In this document: positions 48,960 to 61,735 of the stretch, piece by piece
Numbering within the stretch: the stretch's first letter is position 1
How the letters are laid out: every line of letters starts with the position of its first letter
NCBI RefSeq assembly: GCF_016808095.1
Contig: NC_068970.1
Span: forward strand, 52,044,130-52,108,129
Direction of reading: 5' to 3'
Source of the DNA: Vigna angularis
Taxonomy: Eukaryota; Streptophyta; Magnoliopsida; Fabales; Fabaceae
DNA: 64,000 bases
Position numbers and translations under genes: made by a program
The notes under the pieces: generated by a model
Databases searched by the model: none
What the model saw: only the letters and a program-made list of their open reading frames with translations
What the model was told of the DNA's origin: nothing

Positions 48960-50164
48960 TTCTCATATCTCTTTATTCTATTAGTAATATTTTTTTAAAA
49001 TTATTGAAGAAATGCATTATCAGTAAACAATATAAGTCTAATTCCACGGGCAAAAAAATGATAGAAAACCGAATTTGCAGTTCAAAACAGTTAGTCCAAC
49101 GTCTTAAGAGCTTTACATCTTATCGTGTTTTATTTCAAACCATATTTTGATCATGCTATCTATTTCAATTATTTTGACAATACATTAATAAAAAAAATAA
49201 GAAATACCTAAACGTCAGATTAAACTTTTGACAATTTTCAAAGACATGAAAGAATGTGAACATAGAAAATTACTCTATCCGTTCATATTTGTCTTCCCTA
49301 CATACTTAACTTTAACCCTATAGTCTTAGGTCTACTTTCATTTTTTTATCTTGTATCAATTCATCTCCAAAAATACAATACAATACACTGTAAACTTTTA
49401 CTTTAAACAAACTTGATTTACTTAAAATAATCGTGACACTTTGAAAATATGTATCTCTTTTAACCTACTTTTAACCTATTAACATAAAACTTTTTCTTCC
49501 ACGTTCAGTGTAAACTATATATTTATATATTATTCCATTTATATATACTATAAAGTTCAGAACATATCCTTTTTAAAATACAAAACGTAAGAGATGAATA
49601 TTTTTTAGTATTGTTTGAGTTTAGGGAGACACCTAATTTTATTTGCGTGGTGCACTGAAATAGCTGAAAAGGTGAGACGTACGTGTCGTCAAAGAAGAAG
49701 GTGAAGTTGCTTCTCCACTCCCAACAGTGAGACAAGACAACGTCATACATATCATATGATTTGCAAACTGCCACGTGACGGAATCTAACTTCTTAATGCC
49801 TACGGAACAGGGAAAAACAAATGGAAACAATGTTGTGTGTTCTCAGAGTCTCGTGATACTTATCAAAATCTTAATAATTCTACAAAATACTAAACTATTG
49901 TTTTATAATTAATTGGTCACGTCTATTTTTGTGATTTGTCTTATGCCTATTGCGCTGAAGCTGGCGTCTATGACCTCAATTTATTTGAAAAACCACTCAC
50001 TTTATAGAAGAAATGTTTGTTTCTTTATGTTTTTAAAATTATAAATTTACTGTAATGGTCAATGGCCTTCCTTTTAGATGTTGATGTTCTTGTTTCCATT
50101 AGACTTTTATTTCTTATTGAAACTCCAACAGATGCCTATAATGTAATGTTTCTTTACCCGAAAC
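48960..50164. other. AT-rich spacer left of the copia element
   Basis: No gene recognised. A GC-richer patch at 49640-49830 has ACGT cores (gacgtacgtg, ccacgtgacg) without a neighbouring gene. Confidence 0.4.
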
Positions 50165-50644
50165 TGACAGAGACATTCACATATTTCTTCTTCTATTGTT
50201 ACCGAACGGTAAATAACAACATCTTGCTGAGCGACTACAGAAAGCTAAAGACCACCAAATATCTGCAGATTACTGAACGGATGTGGATAACAGGATTTTG
50301 TCGAGCGACTACAAAGAGCTGAAGACCACCAAACATCTGTAGATTACCGAACGACTGTGGACAACAGGATCTTGCCGAGCGGCTGCAAAGAGCTAAAGAC
50401 CACCGAACGACTGCCGACTACCGAACATCTGCAGATTACCGAACGTCTATAGACTACCGAACGACTGAAAACTCGGAAGTCATTCAGTTACAGTGTTTTA
50501 GAATAAGTTTTGTTAATTATGTTTTCTTTTTCTCTCTTCCTCTTTGTATAAATACTTTACTTTCGTTGTACTTTACACTCACTACTGATATTCATTCACT
50601 TTCTGCTTTCTCTGGAGTTCTTGTTTTCTCTCTTTTCTCAAACA
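50165..50644 (+). repeat. 5' LTR of the copia element
   Basis: From tgacagagac to ctcaaaca. It contains about three and a half copies of a roughly 73-bp tandem unit (ttaccgaacg...gacaacaggatcttgccgag...agaccaccgaacatctgcag) at 50199-50470. A TATA element tataaata lies at 50547-50554, followed by a CT-rich leader. Confidence 0.92.
50547..50554 (+). promoter_or_regulatory. TATA box in the copia 5' LTR
   Basis: tataaata in the context tctttgtataaatactttac, conserved at 55380-55387 in the 3' LTR, about 170 bp before gag. Confidence 0.7.
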
Positions 50645-50719
50645 CTTCCATTGTATCAGAAGAAAGAACATAATTAGGGTTCTTCTTTTGCCCCTTTCTT
50701 CATCTCCTGTTCTCTTCTC

Positions 50720-51754
50720 ATGGCTTTCTCAAATTCTACCACTGATAATCTTTCTAATCTTGTCCACCCTCTGTTTCTTCATCCCGGTGAGAACCTAGCT
50801 CTCGTTCTTGTCAATCCTCCTCTCTCTGACACCAATTATCAACAATGGCGGCACGATATGCTTGTCGCTCTTGAAACCAAGAATAAAGACAAATTCGTTC
50901 TTGGTATTATTTCTTGCCCTCCTCCTGATGATGTTCTTCACGAAGGCTGGAAAAGATGCAACAAGATGGTGATCTCATGGATGACGCGCTTCATGACTCT
51001 ACCCATCAAACAATCTGTTATGTGGATGGATTCTGCGTACGACATTTGGACCGATCTCCTTCAACGTTTTTCTCATGGCGATAAGTTTAGCATCGCTGAT
51101 CTCCAAGAAGCACTTCAATCTTGCAAACAAGGTGATTTAACTGTCTCTCAGTATTATACTCGTCCTCAAATAATTTGGAAAGAACTTTCTTTATATAAGA
51201 CGATTCTTGTCTACACTTGTAATTCTCCTTGCAATTGTGGCTTATTGACCAAGATTCAACAACAACGCAACGATGATTCTGTCATCAAGTTTCTCCGTGG
51301 ATTAAACGATGAATTTTCTTCAGTCGGTTCTCAAATCATGTTAATGGAACCCATGCCGACTCTCCCTAAAACCTTTTCTTTGGTCCTTCAACAAGAACGG
51401 GAATTTCACAATTTCCCCTCACGAATTCCACAAGATTCAGTGGCTAATTTCAATTTCCAAGACCCTCAGACCAAGACTTCTCATACCTCTCGTGGTGCGT
51501 ATTTTGGTCGTGGACGAGGACGTACTACTAAATTTGGTGGTCATGCCAAATACTGCGATCATTGCAAAAGAACCAATCACACCTCTGACAATTGCTGGAT
51601 CAAATATGGCCTTCCTCAAGGCTATAAACCCACCATCAAACCAAATTCTGCTATCTCCAATCCCTCTGTCAACCTGACTGATGGCGTTTCACACACCTCC
51701 AATGACTCCTCCACTGATAAAACCCAAGTTCAATACACTTTTTATCAAGAGTAG
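50720..51754 (+). pseudogene. Copia gag
   Basis: 344 codons, beginning MAFSNSTTDNLSNLVHP. The N-terminal part has the plant copia gag signature LFLHPGENLALVLV followed by NYQQWRHDML; the middle is a UBN2/Retrotran_gag-type region. The end carries a CCHC zinc knuckle (C-x2-C-x4-H-x4-C at 51553-51594) after an Arg/Gly-rich stretch. Frame is intact, but the stop at 51752 separates it from the protease, which continues in the same frame. In related elements gag and pol form one polyprotein, so this stop is likely a lesion. The Gag itself could still be made. Confidence 0.88.
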
Positions 51755-54700
51755 TATGACACTATTTTTGGCTTGTTGAAACAGTCTCAACCTCCTACTC
51801 CTAGGGAGGCCAGCGTTAATCAATGCACTCCACAGTCATCAGGTTCTTTTTCTAAACTCAATTTTTCTTCTTGGATTATAGATAGTGGAGCTACTGATCA
51901 TATATGTTCTTCAAAATTTCTTTTTAATTCTTTACAGCCTATCACTCCTATTTCTATACGCTTACCAAATAATAGTTTTGTTACTGCTAAATTCTCAGGG
52001 ACAGTTATTTTAGGCAATTTGGTTTTGCACAATACTCTATTTGTTCCCAATTTCTCTGTTCATCTTATTTCTATATCTAAACTGTTACATTCCAATAATT
52101 CTTTCATTGTCTTTCATCAAAATAGTTGTCTCATTGTGCAAATGGATACTTACCAGACGATTGGAGTAGCTAAGAAATACAAAGGCCTATTTTATCTTCT
52201 TAGTAATAATACCATAAGTACTTCAGAATTAAACGTCTTTCATTCTGCTTTTCATAATAGCTCTAGTGATTCTTATAATCTGTGGCACATGAAACTTGGA
52301 CATCCTTCAGATAAAATTTTCCAAACATTAGCTTCTCAATATCTTGATATTTCTTTTTAATCTATTGATGCTTGTGATGCTTGTGCTTTTGCAAAACAAA
52401 AACATCTTCAGTTTTCTGTTAGCAAAACTAAATCTCCTTGTTTCTTTCATCTCATTCATGTTGATATTTGGGGCCCCCTTTCTATTACTTTCATTGATGG
52501 ATATAAATATTTTTTGACCATTGTTGATGACTATAGTCGTTTCACATGGCTTCTTCTTTTGAAACACAAATCTGATGTTAAATACTTAGTTCAAAACTTC
52601 ATTCTTTTAACTCAAAACCAGATTTCTTGTAAACTTAAAATTATAAGATCTTGCAATGGAAAAGAATTTCTTCTTAATGATTTTTATTCCACTAAAGGCA
52701 TTTTTCATGAAACTACTTGTCTTGCTACTCCCCAACAAAATGGTATTGTTGAAAGGAAGCATCAACACATTCTCAATGTTTGTCGATCTCTTCTCTTTCA
52801 ATCTAAAGTTCCTAACATTTTTGGTCTTATGCTATAAAGCTTGCCATTCATATTATTAATAGACTGCCCACACCTTTTCTTCAAAATAAATCTCCTTATG
52901 AACTAGTTTATTCCATCAAACCTGATTTTTCAAATCTGAAAGTTTTTGGATGCTTATCATACTCCAGCTCTATTACTGCAGGACGCACAAAACTTGATTC
53001 CAGAAGCAACATATGAATTTTTCTTGGATACAAATCTAGAACCAAAGGGTTTGTGTTGTATGATCTGCATTCACATTCCACTATTATTTCACGAAATGTC
53101 ATTTTTCATGAACATATTTTTCCCTATCAAACTTCTTTCACTTCACCTTCCTCTCCTACACATGATGATATTTCTGATGTTATTCTTTTTTATTTTCCAA
53201 ATCTGACACTTGTTTCCACTGCCCCAAATTATCCACCTAGTAACACTTCTCATCATACTTCTGATAGTATCATTATTCCTACTGTTGAACAAAGAGTTTC
53301 TCTTAGAAACAAAACTAGACCTAAATATTTAGATCATTACTATTGTGGTACTACTTCTAGCATTACCTCATCCCATACTACCCCGTATCCTATGCATTTG
53401 TTCCTTTCTTATGCTAATTGTTCCTCTAACCACACTTCTTTTTGTCATAACATTTCTGCACAAGTTGAACCTTTTTCTTTTAAAGAGGCTAGCAAGTTTG
53501 AATGTTGGCAGCAGGCTATGAATTCTGAACTTGCTGCTCTTTAAAGAAACCAAACATGGACTTTGGTGAATCTCCCAGCTGGTAAGAAACCATCAGTTGT
53601 CGTTGGGTATATCGTATCAAGCATAAAGCGGATGGCTCTATTGAAAAATATAAAGATCGTTTAGTGGCAAGAGGTTTCACTCAAACTGAAGGATTGGATT
53701 ACTATGAAACATTTTTCCCTGTTGTTAAAATCACCACGGTTCGCCTTGTTCTTGCTCTTGCTGCCATCAACAAATGGTTTCTTCATCAATTGGATGTTGG
53801 CAATGCTTTTCTTCATGGTGATTTAACTAAAGAAATATACATGAAGCCTTCCTCTGGTCTCTGTTTGTCTACTCCTAATCTTGTTTGCAAGCTTCAAAAG
53901 TCTCTTTATGGTTTAGAACAAGCTAGCAGAAATTGAAATCACAAACTCACATCAGAATTACTTTCTATCGGGTATACACACAGCTCTGCCGACCACTCTT
54001 TATTTATCAAACATTCTCCCTATACTATCACCATTATTTTGGTCTATGTTGATGATATCCTTCTTTTTGGAAATAACTTGTCTGAAATCACTACTATCAA
54101 AGATAATCTCCACAACAAGTTTCACATTAAAAATCTTGGAGATCTCAAATATTTTCTGGGGTTCGAAATCGCTAGATCTCAAGCTGGAATATGTATCAAT
54201 CAACGAAAATACTGTCTTGAATTGATTTCTGAAGCTGGTATGTTAGGATGTAAACCTGCTTCCACACCTGCTGATCCTTCTATCAAACTTCATGCTGATG
54301 AAGGCATCCTTCTTACAGATCCTTCTTCTTACCGGCATCTTATTGTACGACTACTCTAGCTCACTAATACACAGCCCGACATTGCTTTTGTCGTCCAACA
54401 ACTTAGCCAGTTTGTTTCTACTCCTCGTCAACCTCATATGCAACAAGCCATGAGGAACATTAGATACTTAAAGAATGCTCCTAGTTCTGGTCTGTTATAT
54501 GCTACTAATAATTCCTTCCGTATTCATGCATACTCTGATTCTGATTGGGCTACTTGTGCTACCACTAGAAGATCCATCTCTGGTTTTTGTGTCTTTCTTG
54601 GAACTACTCTTATCTCTTGGAAATCAAAGAAACAAACTACTATTTCCAAATCTTCTTCTGAGGTCGAATACATGTCTTTAGCTTCTCTAACTTGTGAACT

Positions 54701-55007
54701 ACAATGGCTGCAATATCTTTTAAAAGATCTGCATATACCGTGCCCGACTCCGTACTCAATCTATTGTGACAAAAATTCTGCTATCCGCATTGACAAGAAT
54801 CCCACCTTTCATGAGATAACCAAGCATATAGATATAGACTGCCACATTACTAGACAAAAGCTTCAAGATGGTTACATCAAGCTTCTTCATGTTTCTTCTA
54901 CCAATCAAGTTGTAGATGGTTTCACTAAATCTCTTTATCCTTCTCCTTTTAATACTATTACTTCCAAGCTCAATATGCATAATATCCATGTTCATCTTGA
55001 GGGAGGG
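51755..55007 (+). pseudogene. Copia pol (protease, integrase, RT, RNase H), multiply broken
   Basis: The protease motif IIDSGATDH is intact at about 51875-51901. The gag-pre-integrase segment LWHMKLGHPSDK follows. The integrase zinc finger has CDAC, and the catalytic core has VDDYSRFTW and later NGIVERKHQ. RT begins near 53664 ([16 protein letters not shown]), has [12 protein letters not shown] and the catalytic YVDDILL at about 54042, and RNase H has YSDSDWATC and STNQVVDGF. Stops and two frameshifts are listed under the element. Most stops are single-base changes of Trp, Tyr, Glu or similar codons, so the copy decayed by point mutation rather than by deletion. Confidence 0.9.
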
Positions 55008-55468
55008 TGATAGAGACCTTCACAGATATTTTCTTCTGTTGTTACCGAACGGTGGACAACAACATCTTGCCAAGCGACTACAGAGAGCTGAAGACCACCA
55101 AACATCTGCAGATTACCGAACGATTGTGGACAACGGGATCTTGCCGAGCGACTACAGAGAGCTGAAGACCACCGAACATCTACAGATACCGAACGGTTGT
55201 GGACAACAGGATCTTGTCGAGTGGCTGCAGAGAGCTAAAGACCACCGAACGACTGCCGACTTCCGAACGTCTGTAGACTACCGAACGGATAAACACTCGG
55301 AAGTCGTGCGGTTACAGTGTTTTAGAATAAGTTTTGATAGTTTTGTTAATTCTGTTTTCGTTTTCTCTCTTTCTCTTTGTATAAATACTTTACTTTCATT
55401 GTACTTTACACTCACTACTGATATTCATTCACTTTCTGCTTTCTCTGGAGTTCTTGTTTTCTCAAACA
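55008..55468 (+). repeat. 3' LTR of the copia element
   Basis: tgatagagacc to ctcaaaca, collinear with the 5' LTR including the 73-bp tandem units and the TATA element. It differs by scattered substitutions and small gaps. Confidence 0.92.
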
Positions 55469-55823
55469 TCACTATGTTCAAAACTAACCAATTATTCTCA
55501 TTGTCACTCATTATCTAACAACCCTATGACATTCTCTTGACCAATATCATCATCCAAACCATTGTCAAATTATGTACTCTCAAGTATAACATTGAAGCCC
55601 TAGATGGTCCACAAAATTTTTCATGAGAAACATTTTCCACCTTCACTTCCACATTACTAGACCATTGTGCATCTCCTAATTTAGAGTCTATATCACATTA
55701 AATATTGATATCAACTAGCCCCTCACAACCCTCACTATTCCATCAACTTTACCATCACCAACAGACGAAGTCCAACTACCAACATGACCTTACTCCTTTA
55801 CACCTGATGCACTTTGACACTAA
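55469..55823. other. Spacer between copia 3' LTR and MULE fragment
   Basis: No gene seen. The text is of unusually non-AT composition (ccatcac/ccttcac blocks) and may be decayed transposon sequence. Confidence 0.35.
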
Positions 55824-56290
55824 TTAATGTGCCTCTTCTTGTATGTTAGCCTGACCTTCACCTTCACCTTCACCCTCACCACTCTCATGTAACACAACAA
55901 CACTTTCATTACATTGAAGCACCTTCTCATGTATCTTAGTTTGACCTTCACCTTCACAATGATCCCTTTCATTTAACATATTTTTACCTTTACGTTCATC
56001 GTCACATTGATGATCACAACCATCTTCACATATCTCATGGACACTAACTTCAGTTTCATCATCAGGAAAATATTTCAACATTTGTATAACACGGGGTTCA
56101 GACACCGTATGTACCACAAATAGATGAACCTGACCATTTAGCCTCGTTAAATTAACCATAAGCAGTGTACCACTATCATTTGACAAAAACTCCAACTTGT
56201 CTTCCAAGATTGAACCCCCTCATGCAAAGTACCACAATTCTTTGAATCCAACATATCTCATCCTTTTTATTACACTTACAACCACAAAGT
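55824..56290 (-). pseudogene. MuDR-type transposase N-terminal fragment (PB1-like region)
   Basis: On the minus strand, GFKELWYFA, a stop, then GGSILEDKLEFLSNDSG and GQVHLFVVHTVSEP follow the order of the PB1-like domain at the start of plant MULE transposases (family pattern: K-x-WY, then L-x-D-x...M, then VHLYVVH). An acidic, Gly-rich low-complexity tail (EGEGEGEGQ) follows, also typical. The DDE and SWIM parts are absent. The frame has a stop, so it is a relic. Confidence 0.55.
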
Positions 56291-56415
56291 AGCTCTATAT
56301 ATATGGGTCAGAGGAGAATGTAGAACTTTCCCTTTCATACTTTAGCATCCTATTATTTTCAAATTTCCTCTACGGTGGAAAATAACCTGAAAATCCTCAT
56401 CAAGCATGCACACAA

Positions 56416-56498
56416 ATATATAAATATATATATATAAATACATATATATATATATGTATATATATATGTATATGTATATATATATGTATATGTATATA

Positions 56499-56545
<47 letters not shown>

Positions 56546-56608
56546 GTATATATATATATATGTATATGTATATATATATATGTATATCTATATATATATA
56601 TGTATATG

Positions 56609-56693
<85 letters not shown>
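56416..56693. repeat. Long compound TA/TATATG microsatellite
   Basis: About 280 bp of TA repeats with regular TG steps (tatatgtatatg). Long Tyr/Ile frames on both strands are artefacts of this composition. Confidence 0.97.
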
Positions 56694-56694
<1 letters not shown>

Positions 56695-57189
56695 CACCTA
56701 TAAAATAAAAGACATATTAAACACATTCAACATTAAAACAGACAATCGAATACAACTTTAAACATGGGGACCACATCGCAAACACATTTCAACATGGTCA
56801 GACAACACAACCATATTTAAAACGTCATATTCCCCAACATTTAAACACATCATACTCCAACCCCAATTTTTTGTTGTGCCAAAACACAAACGATAATATA
56901 CATAAAGAAAAAAGTCATCGAACAATATGTTATAAAATCGTAATAGAAGAACATTTACTCACCTTCAATGCCTTTCAATAGTTAAGAACTCACGATTCAA
57001 ACAAAACAACTCCAAAGAATGACAAAAATTTTCATTGAATGAACCCTACTTTCGATAATTGCATTTTGAATCCCTAAACTTCCTCAATGAATATTGAGTT
57101 GAATCCCTAATTTTTATGCAAAGTCTGTTTTATAAAATATTCACCAATTTTCAATTTCTAAGAAACCAAATTCCACATCATAAACTTCT

Positions 57190-57385
57190 TTATTAAGCCA
57201 CGTCATTTAAAAAATCCACAATAACATGCTTATTCATGCTTATTCACTGTTTATTTTATGACAAGGGCTAGATTGCATCAATTTTTCATAATTAGGGACC
57301 AAATTGAGACAAAAAAATAATTGAGAGACTAATTTGCAACTTTGATAAAAAATGTGGACCATTAGAATGATTTAACCTTTTACTA
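57190..57385. repeat. Possible MULE terminus
   Basis: Read on minus, 'ggttaaatcattctaatggt' followed by 'gtctctcaatt' and 'ctcaatttggtccctaatt' resembles the TIR style of the MULE at 14.7 kb (ggtttaat...aggtcccta). It may be one end of the element that supplied the transposase fragment at 55.8-56.3 kb. No partner end was found. Confidence 0.35.
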
Positions 57386-57659
57386 ACTACATTTTTAAAT
57401 CAAATAATTATTTAGAAAAAAAAATTATTTATATAATAAAAATCTATTTCATTTTATAATTATTTGTAATAAAAATTATTTTATAATTTAATAAAGTTTT
57501 GCTCCAATAAAAATAAGGTCGTCTCAATTTGGTCTTGACTTTTTTAAAAGTGATTCAGTTTAGTTATTTCCATTAGCACGGTTCAAACAGTGCTGAAGTC
57601 AATCTCACGTGTTAATTTGTGGTTAAACTAAAAAAAGTAAATTTATTTATATTTTTTAA

Positions 57660-58046
57660 TTTTTTTTTCATGTGTCACTTCAAAGTTGTGTCATATGACA
57701 CTGTTGGTATGACATGATAGTAACAATGTGAGGTGACAATGCCACAAAACAAAGTCTCAATTTACTCCATTTATTTGTTTTCATATTAAATTTAGTCTCA
57801 ATTTTTATAAATATGGAACAATGTTGGTCATATTTGAACAAAAAAAAAATTTTATGCTGCTATTTTTTATTAAAATTAATATTTTTATTAAATATTTTTA
57901 AGAATATTTTTAAACCAACTATAACGTTTGTTGGAGCTTGAATGTGATTATTGACGTTAAACCAAACATAAATCACAAGAAAACATGAAAATATTGAAAT
58001 TAATAAGTTGAATAGTCTAATTTCATAAAGATAAAGATCAACTCAA

Positions 58047-58131
<85 letters not shown>

Positions 58132-58410
58132 AATTTCTTAATTAGTGTCCCTTTCAAAAATTATTCTTAGTTTCGTATAGATTTTAAAGTTAGTTGAATT
58201 TTTTTTCAAAAATATTTATAAAAATGTTAATTTTAATAAAGTTTATAAAAAAAGAAATTTTGTCTTAATTGGAAGAATAACAACATTGTTTCACTTTTAT
58301 AAAATTTTTGGTTAAATTGAATCAAAAACAAATATAAAAACTAAATTGAGACTCAACTTCATACCGACAGTGTCACATTGATCAATTTTGAAGTGACACG
58401 TAGAAAAAAA
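57660..58410. repeat. Long inverted repeat with an AT-microsatellite loop
   Basis: The left arm, about 57660-57920, is matched in inverted form by about 58180-58410. Shared blocks include gtgtcacttcaaa, gacactgt-ggtatga, gtctcaattta, acaatgttg and ttattaaaattaa. The loop holds the (TA)n run. It looks like a decayed MITE or MULE derivative and would fold if transcribed. Confidence 0.75.
58052..58127. repeat. (TA)n microsatellite
   Basis: About 76 bp of pure TA between the two arms of the inverted repeat. Confidence 0.97.
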
Positions 58411-58960
58411 ATTGTTGTTAAGGAACCGAATGTACCTTGTGAAATCACTTTCTACTCCCACGACCTCTCCTCCTCATGGTTTCATCCTCTAAGTCTCCTT
58501 CATCCACTACTGAATGATGGGATGTCTATAAAAAATTCTCCAATGCTTAGGTCAGCACTTTGTGAGATATTTTTGTCAAATTTTGAATTAAACGCAAAAG
58601 ATGTCAAACTATGATTATAATAATATTTATAGGTTTACCTCGTTGAGCATGGATCCCAACTCGAATGGGCTACAATTATTGGTCAACTTCCTTGTGAGAA
58701 ACTAGAGTGGTTCTTTAGCTAAGTTATTCAACAAGAGAATGCCCTTGATAGGCATGACGATAGTCCATACTGGTAGGTGATATCTTGCTCGGTTGGCCAC
58801 GTATTTATTGAAATAGATGCCATCTTTGGTGTAGAAAGTATAGTTATCGGCATTCGGTACGTGATGTTCTACTAAGTGATTCATTCATGGAGCATTTGTA
58901 GAAAACGCACGGCTGAATGTTTAAAGTTTATAGACAAAACCAAGAGGGCAAGTAAATTGG
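58411..58960. other. Unassigned segment with open stretches
   Basis: Open stretches of 60-78 codons on + (58378-58614) and - (58702-58884). Composition is not low-complexity, but I recognise no motif. It may be transposon-derived. Confidence 0.3.
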
Positions 58961-58969
58961 TTCATGTGA

Positions 58970-59970
58970 AAGATCGCTTCTTTTTAACAAATTTTTGCTT
59001 TTAAAAATTTCTCTAATAAATTTGAAAAATTACTTTGAATAAAACCAAATAAATAAAAGAGAGTAAAGAATTGCACAAGTATTTTATACTGGTTAAGATA
59101 AAAAAGATCCTACGTCCAATTGTTAATCTCTTTAAAGAAGAGATAATTAAACACTAAAAATAAACTAGAATTTACTGTACAGAACCTCTCTTGACAAACA
59201 AGAGATGATAGACATTCATTTTGACACACAAAAGGATGAATAAACTTAACCTTGGAACAGCAGATATGCACTTACAAGTTATGCACATTTTTTGCATAGA
59301 GAATTTCTTAAGACAGACTTTTAAACTTCTTAGCAAAATGCTTTTTGTAAATGTTCAGGGACGAGGTATTTATAGACCCAACTTAAAAAACAGGTTAGAA
59401 TATAAAAGGTCTCTTCACAACTACCACAGATAATTGATTATTCTAAGTTGGTAATTAATTATTCTAGAGACATTTAAAAAATAATTTTTCTCTGGATAAT
59501 TAATTATCAAAAGGAAATAATCAATTATTTTTTAGGCACTTTGTCAATTCTGAATATTTACTGGGATAATTAAGTCTAATATACAACTTCTTGATTGATT
59601 TGATAAATGCTTCGGGGTTCACTTCGAGTTTATAAATGTTGTAGAGTTCCACACGTAATACAAAACGTTACTGGTTCCTAAAGGCTGCAGAGTTATAGAT
59701 GCTACAATATCAGACACTTCAGATTCCTAAACGCTGTAGAGTTTCAAACGCGCTGTAGTACCAGTACCTTCAATCTAGACACTGTAACTCTCCAGCCACG
59801 ATAAAGCTCCGGACGTTGTAACTCTCTAGATAGTGTAATTACAAGTCTTCAACAACTTAATTTTCTCTTTTAAACCAAATCATTTTTAAGTCTTTAATCT
59901 TTCTCCAAGATATCATCATCAAAATTCATCTTCTACTTTTAAATTCATCTTCTACTTTTGCCAACAGGAT
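58970..59970. repeat. LTR-like repeat related to the solo LTR
   Basis: Shares with 15425-16473 the block 'cctacgtccaattgttaatc', a following short stem (tctctttaaagaagaga), and late 'tcatcatcaaaatt' and 'ttgccaaca' ends. Its palindrome units are mutated (gataattgattatt, ggtaattaattatt, gataattaattatc, aataatcaattatt at 59429-59530). Near 59570-59840 a local repeat '...gctgtagagttcc...' adds about six degenerate copies. Left boundary is uncertain. Confidence 0.5.
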
Positions 59971-61140
59971 TCAGTAATTGTTTTATTGGCTGCAAACTAT
60001 CCGACATTGGATGCGCGGTAAACAGTATGATTGAGTAACTCAAAAGGATGTATTTGACAAAACCAAGAAGTCTTCGACCATATGAGGTACAATTTCGAAA
60101 AAGAAATTAAAAAATAAATAAAATTCAAAAAAACTATAAATTGTCACGTAATACTAACTTTATCACTGTTCGTATAGTACTAACGAAAATATCAAATTAA
60201 AATAATTTTATAAAAGTCAAACCAATTTTTAAAAAAACAGCTGAAAATTTAAGTTGAGAATTTTTTTTTTTGACAAAAATTAAAAACAAATGAATAATTA
60301 TACCTAAATATAAATAACAAACATCACATATGTTTTCATTAATCTTCACACAAACAAAAAAATCAATAAAAATCATATGTGCTATGTGCATGTGTCATAA
60401 AGTAGTTACGTGGGTGAGTGGAAATACTTTAACTAATAGACAACTTTTCTTTCTTAAGTTAAAAACGAAAAACGAAAAGGAACACTTAAATTCTTTAAAC
60501 TTTGGGGGAAGTTTGAATGGTTTACTCCATAAACTTTTATCCTCATAAAAAGTTAGTAAGAGAAGATTTTTTCCAATTGATACTATATTAATAACCAATA
60601 CAATAAACATAGATTAATTATTATTATTATTATTATTATTCATATTTTAATTTATTTGCCATTTATATACATTTAGTTCAGTGAGAAAGATCGTTAATTT
60701 ACTGTTGGAAATGGTTTTGGACCGTATTTTGGATTTTCTTTAAAAGTTAGAAATCAAAGTCCAATAAATCAATTGAAAAATAAAGTCAGATTTCAATACG
60801 ATTAGATGGAGCCTACAAACAGAAGCAAAAGGCATGCCCTTTGCTATTTACATTCCCCGTATTACTAAATCCATTTCATTTTCTATTTTTTACTATAAAA
60901 ATATCCTTTGATATAAAAATATTCAAAATCGTACTTTTGCACCCATCTTTTTTATTTTTTTAAAACTATATTTTTTCATCTATTATCTTCATTATCCTTT
61001 AAACATAGTTTTGGACCCATCACTATTGTTCTTTAAAGTTCTCATAGCTATATCTCTATCTTTTTTTAGCTCAAAATGTTAAAGTTTTATTATGTACAAT
61101 AGAACGTCAATTTTAAATTGGATGGTCCAAACAATTAGTT
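59971..61140. other. AT-rich spacer
   Basis: No gene recognised; an (ATT)n run of about 24 bp occurs at 60617-60640. Confidence 0.45.
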
Positions 61141-61570
61141 ATATCATAAAAATGATAATGTAGTATTCTTGAGATTATAAGATTGTGACTAGCAGATCAA
61201 ATTATCAGTCTATAAAAAAAATTACCTCTATTAATGTTTTTGTTTTGTAATCAATGCTCCTAAGAGCAACATTCAATATTTTAGGGTTTTTAATTTTAGA
61301 AATTTAATTTTCTCTTAGGGATTCTAACTAATTCTCTTTTTTCTACACTTCATCGAAACCCTATATAATTAGGGTTCCAGCTCTTGTCTTTGTAAGAAGA
61401 AACAAACACAATATCAGAAAATTCATACTTTCACACAATAAAAGAAACGTTCCTTTTACTTACCTTTGTTGCAAGCCTTTCTCTTCTTCCCTTTTTAGTC
61501 TTCGCTTCACATCTTTGTCCGGCAACCACCGCTGTAAGCTCTGCTGGTGAATCGCCATGGAGAGCTTTCG

Positions 61571-61589
61571 CCTCTCTCTCTCTCTCTCT
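61571..61589. repeat. (CT)n microsatellite
   Basis: A run of about nine CT units in the presumed 5' LTR or leader of the second copia element. Confidence 0.8.
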
Positions 61590-61720
61590 CGGACGTCTCA
61601 CAACACTCGGTCTCACCTGCCATCTGATGTAAGAGAAGTCTTTCTATAAAGTGATATTTTGCACTTCTGGGCCAGAGACCTTTGGGCCTCAGTTATAATG
61701 ACTGCAAGCTTATTTTAATA

Positions 61721-61735
61721 TGGTACCAGAGCAGG
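61721..61735 (+). other. Primer-binding site of the second copia element
   Basis: tggtaccagagcagg is close to the initiator-Met complement tggtatcagagc used by copia elements. Confidence 0.75.

Larger units (their letters stand above)
50165..55468 (+). mobile_element. Full-length Ty1-copia retrotransposon, inactivated
   Basis: LTRs of 480 and 461 bp flank a complete gag-protease-integrase-RT-RNase H order. A PBS-like ttgtatcagaag follows the 5' LTR and the purine tract ttgagggaggg precedes the 3' LTR. Gag begins at 50720. I see six in-frame stops (51752, 52358, 53014, 53542, 53934, 54357) and two frameshifts (near 52820 and 53595). No matching 5-bp duplication is visible at the ends (gaaac versus tcact). 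The element has all domains but cannot make a full polyprotein. Confidence 0.93.

Noticed and set aside
56359..56726. Tyr/Ile-rich frames of up to 112 codons on both strands
   Set aside because: Pure artefact of the TA/TATATG microsatellite; the same applies to 11227-11456.
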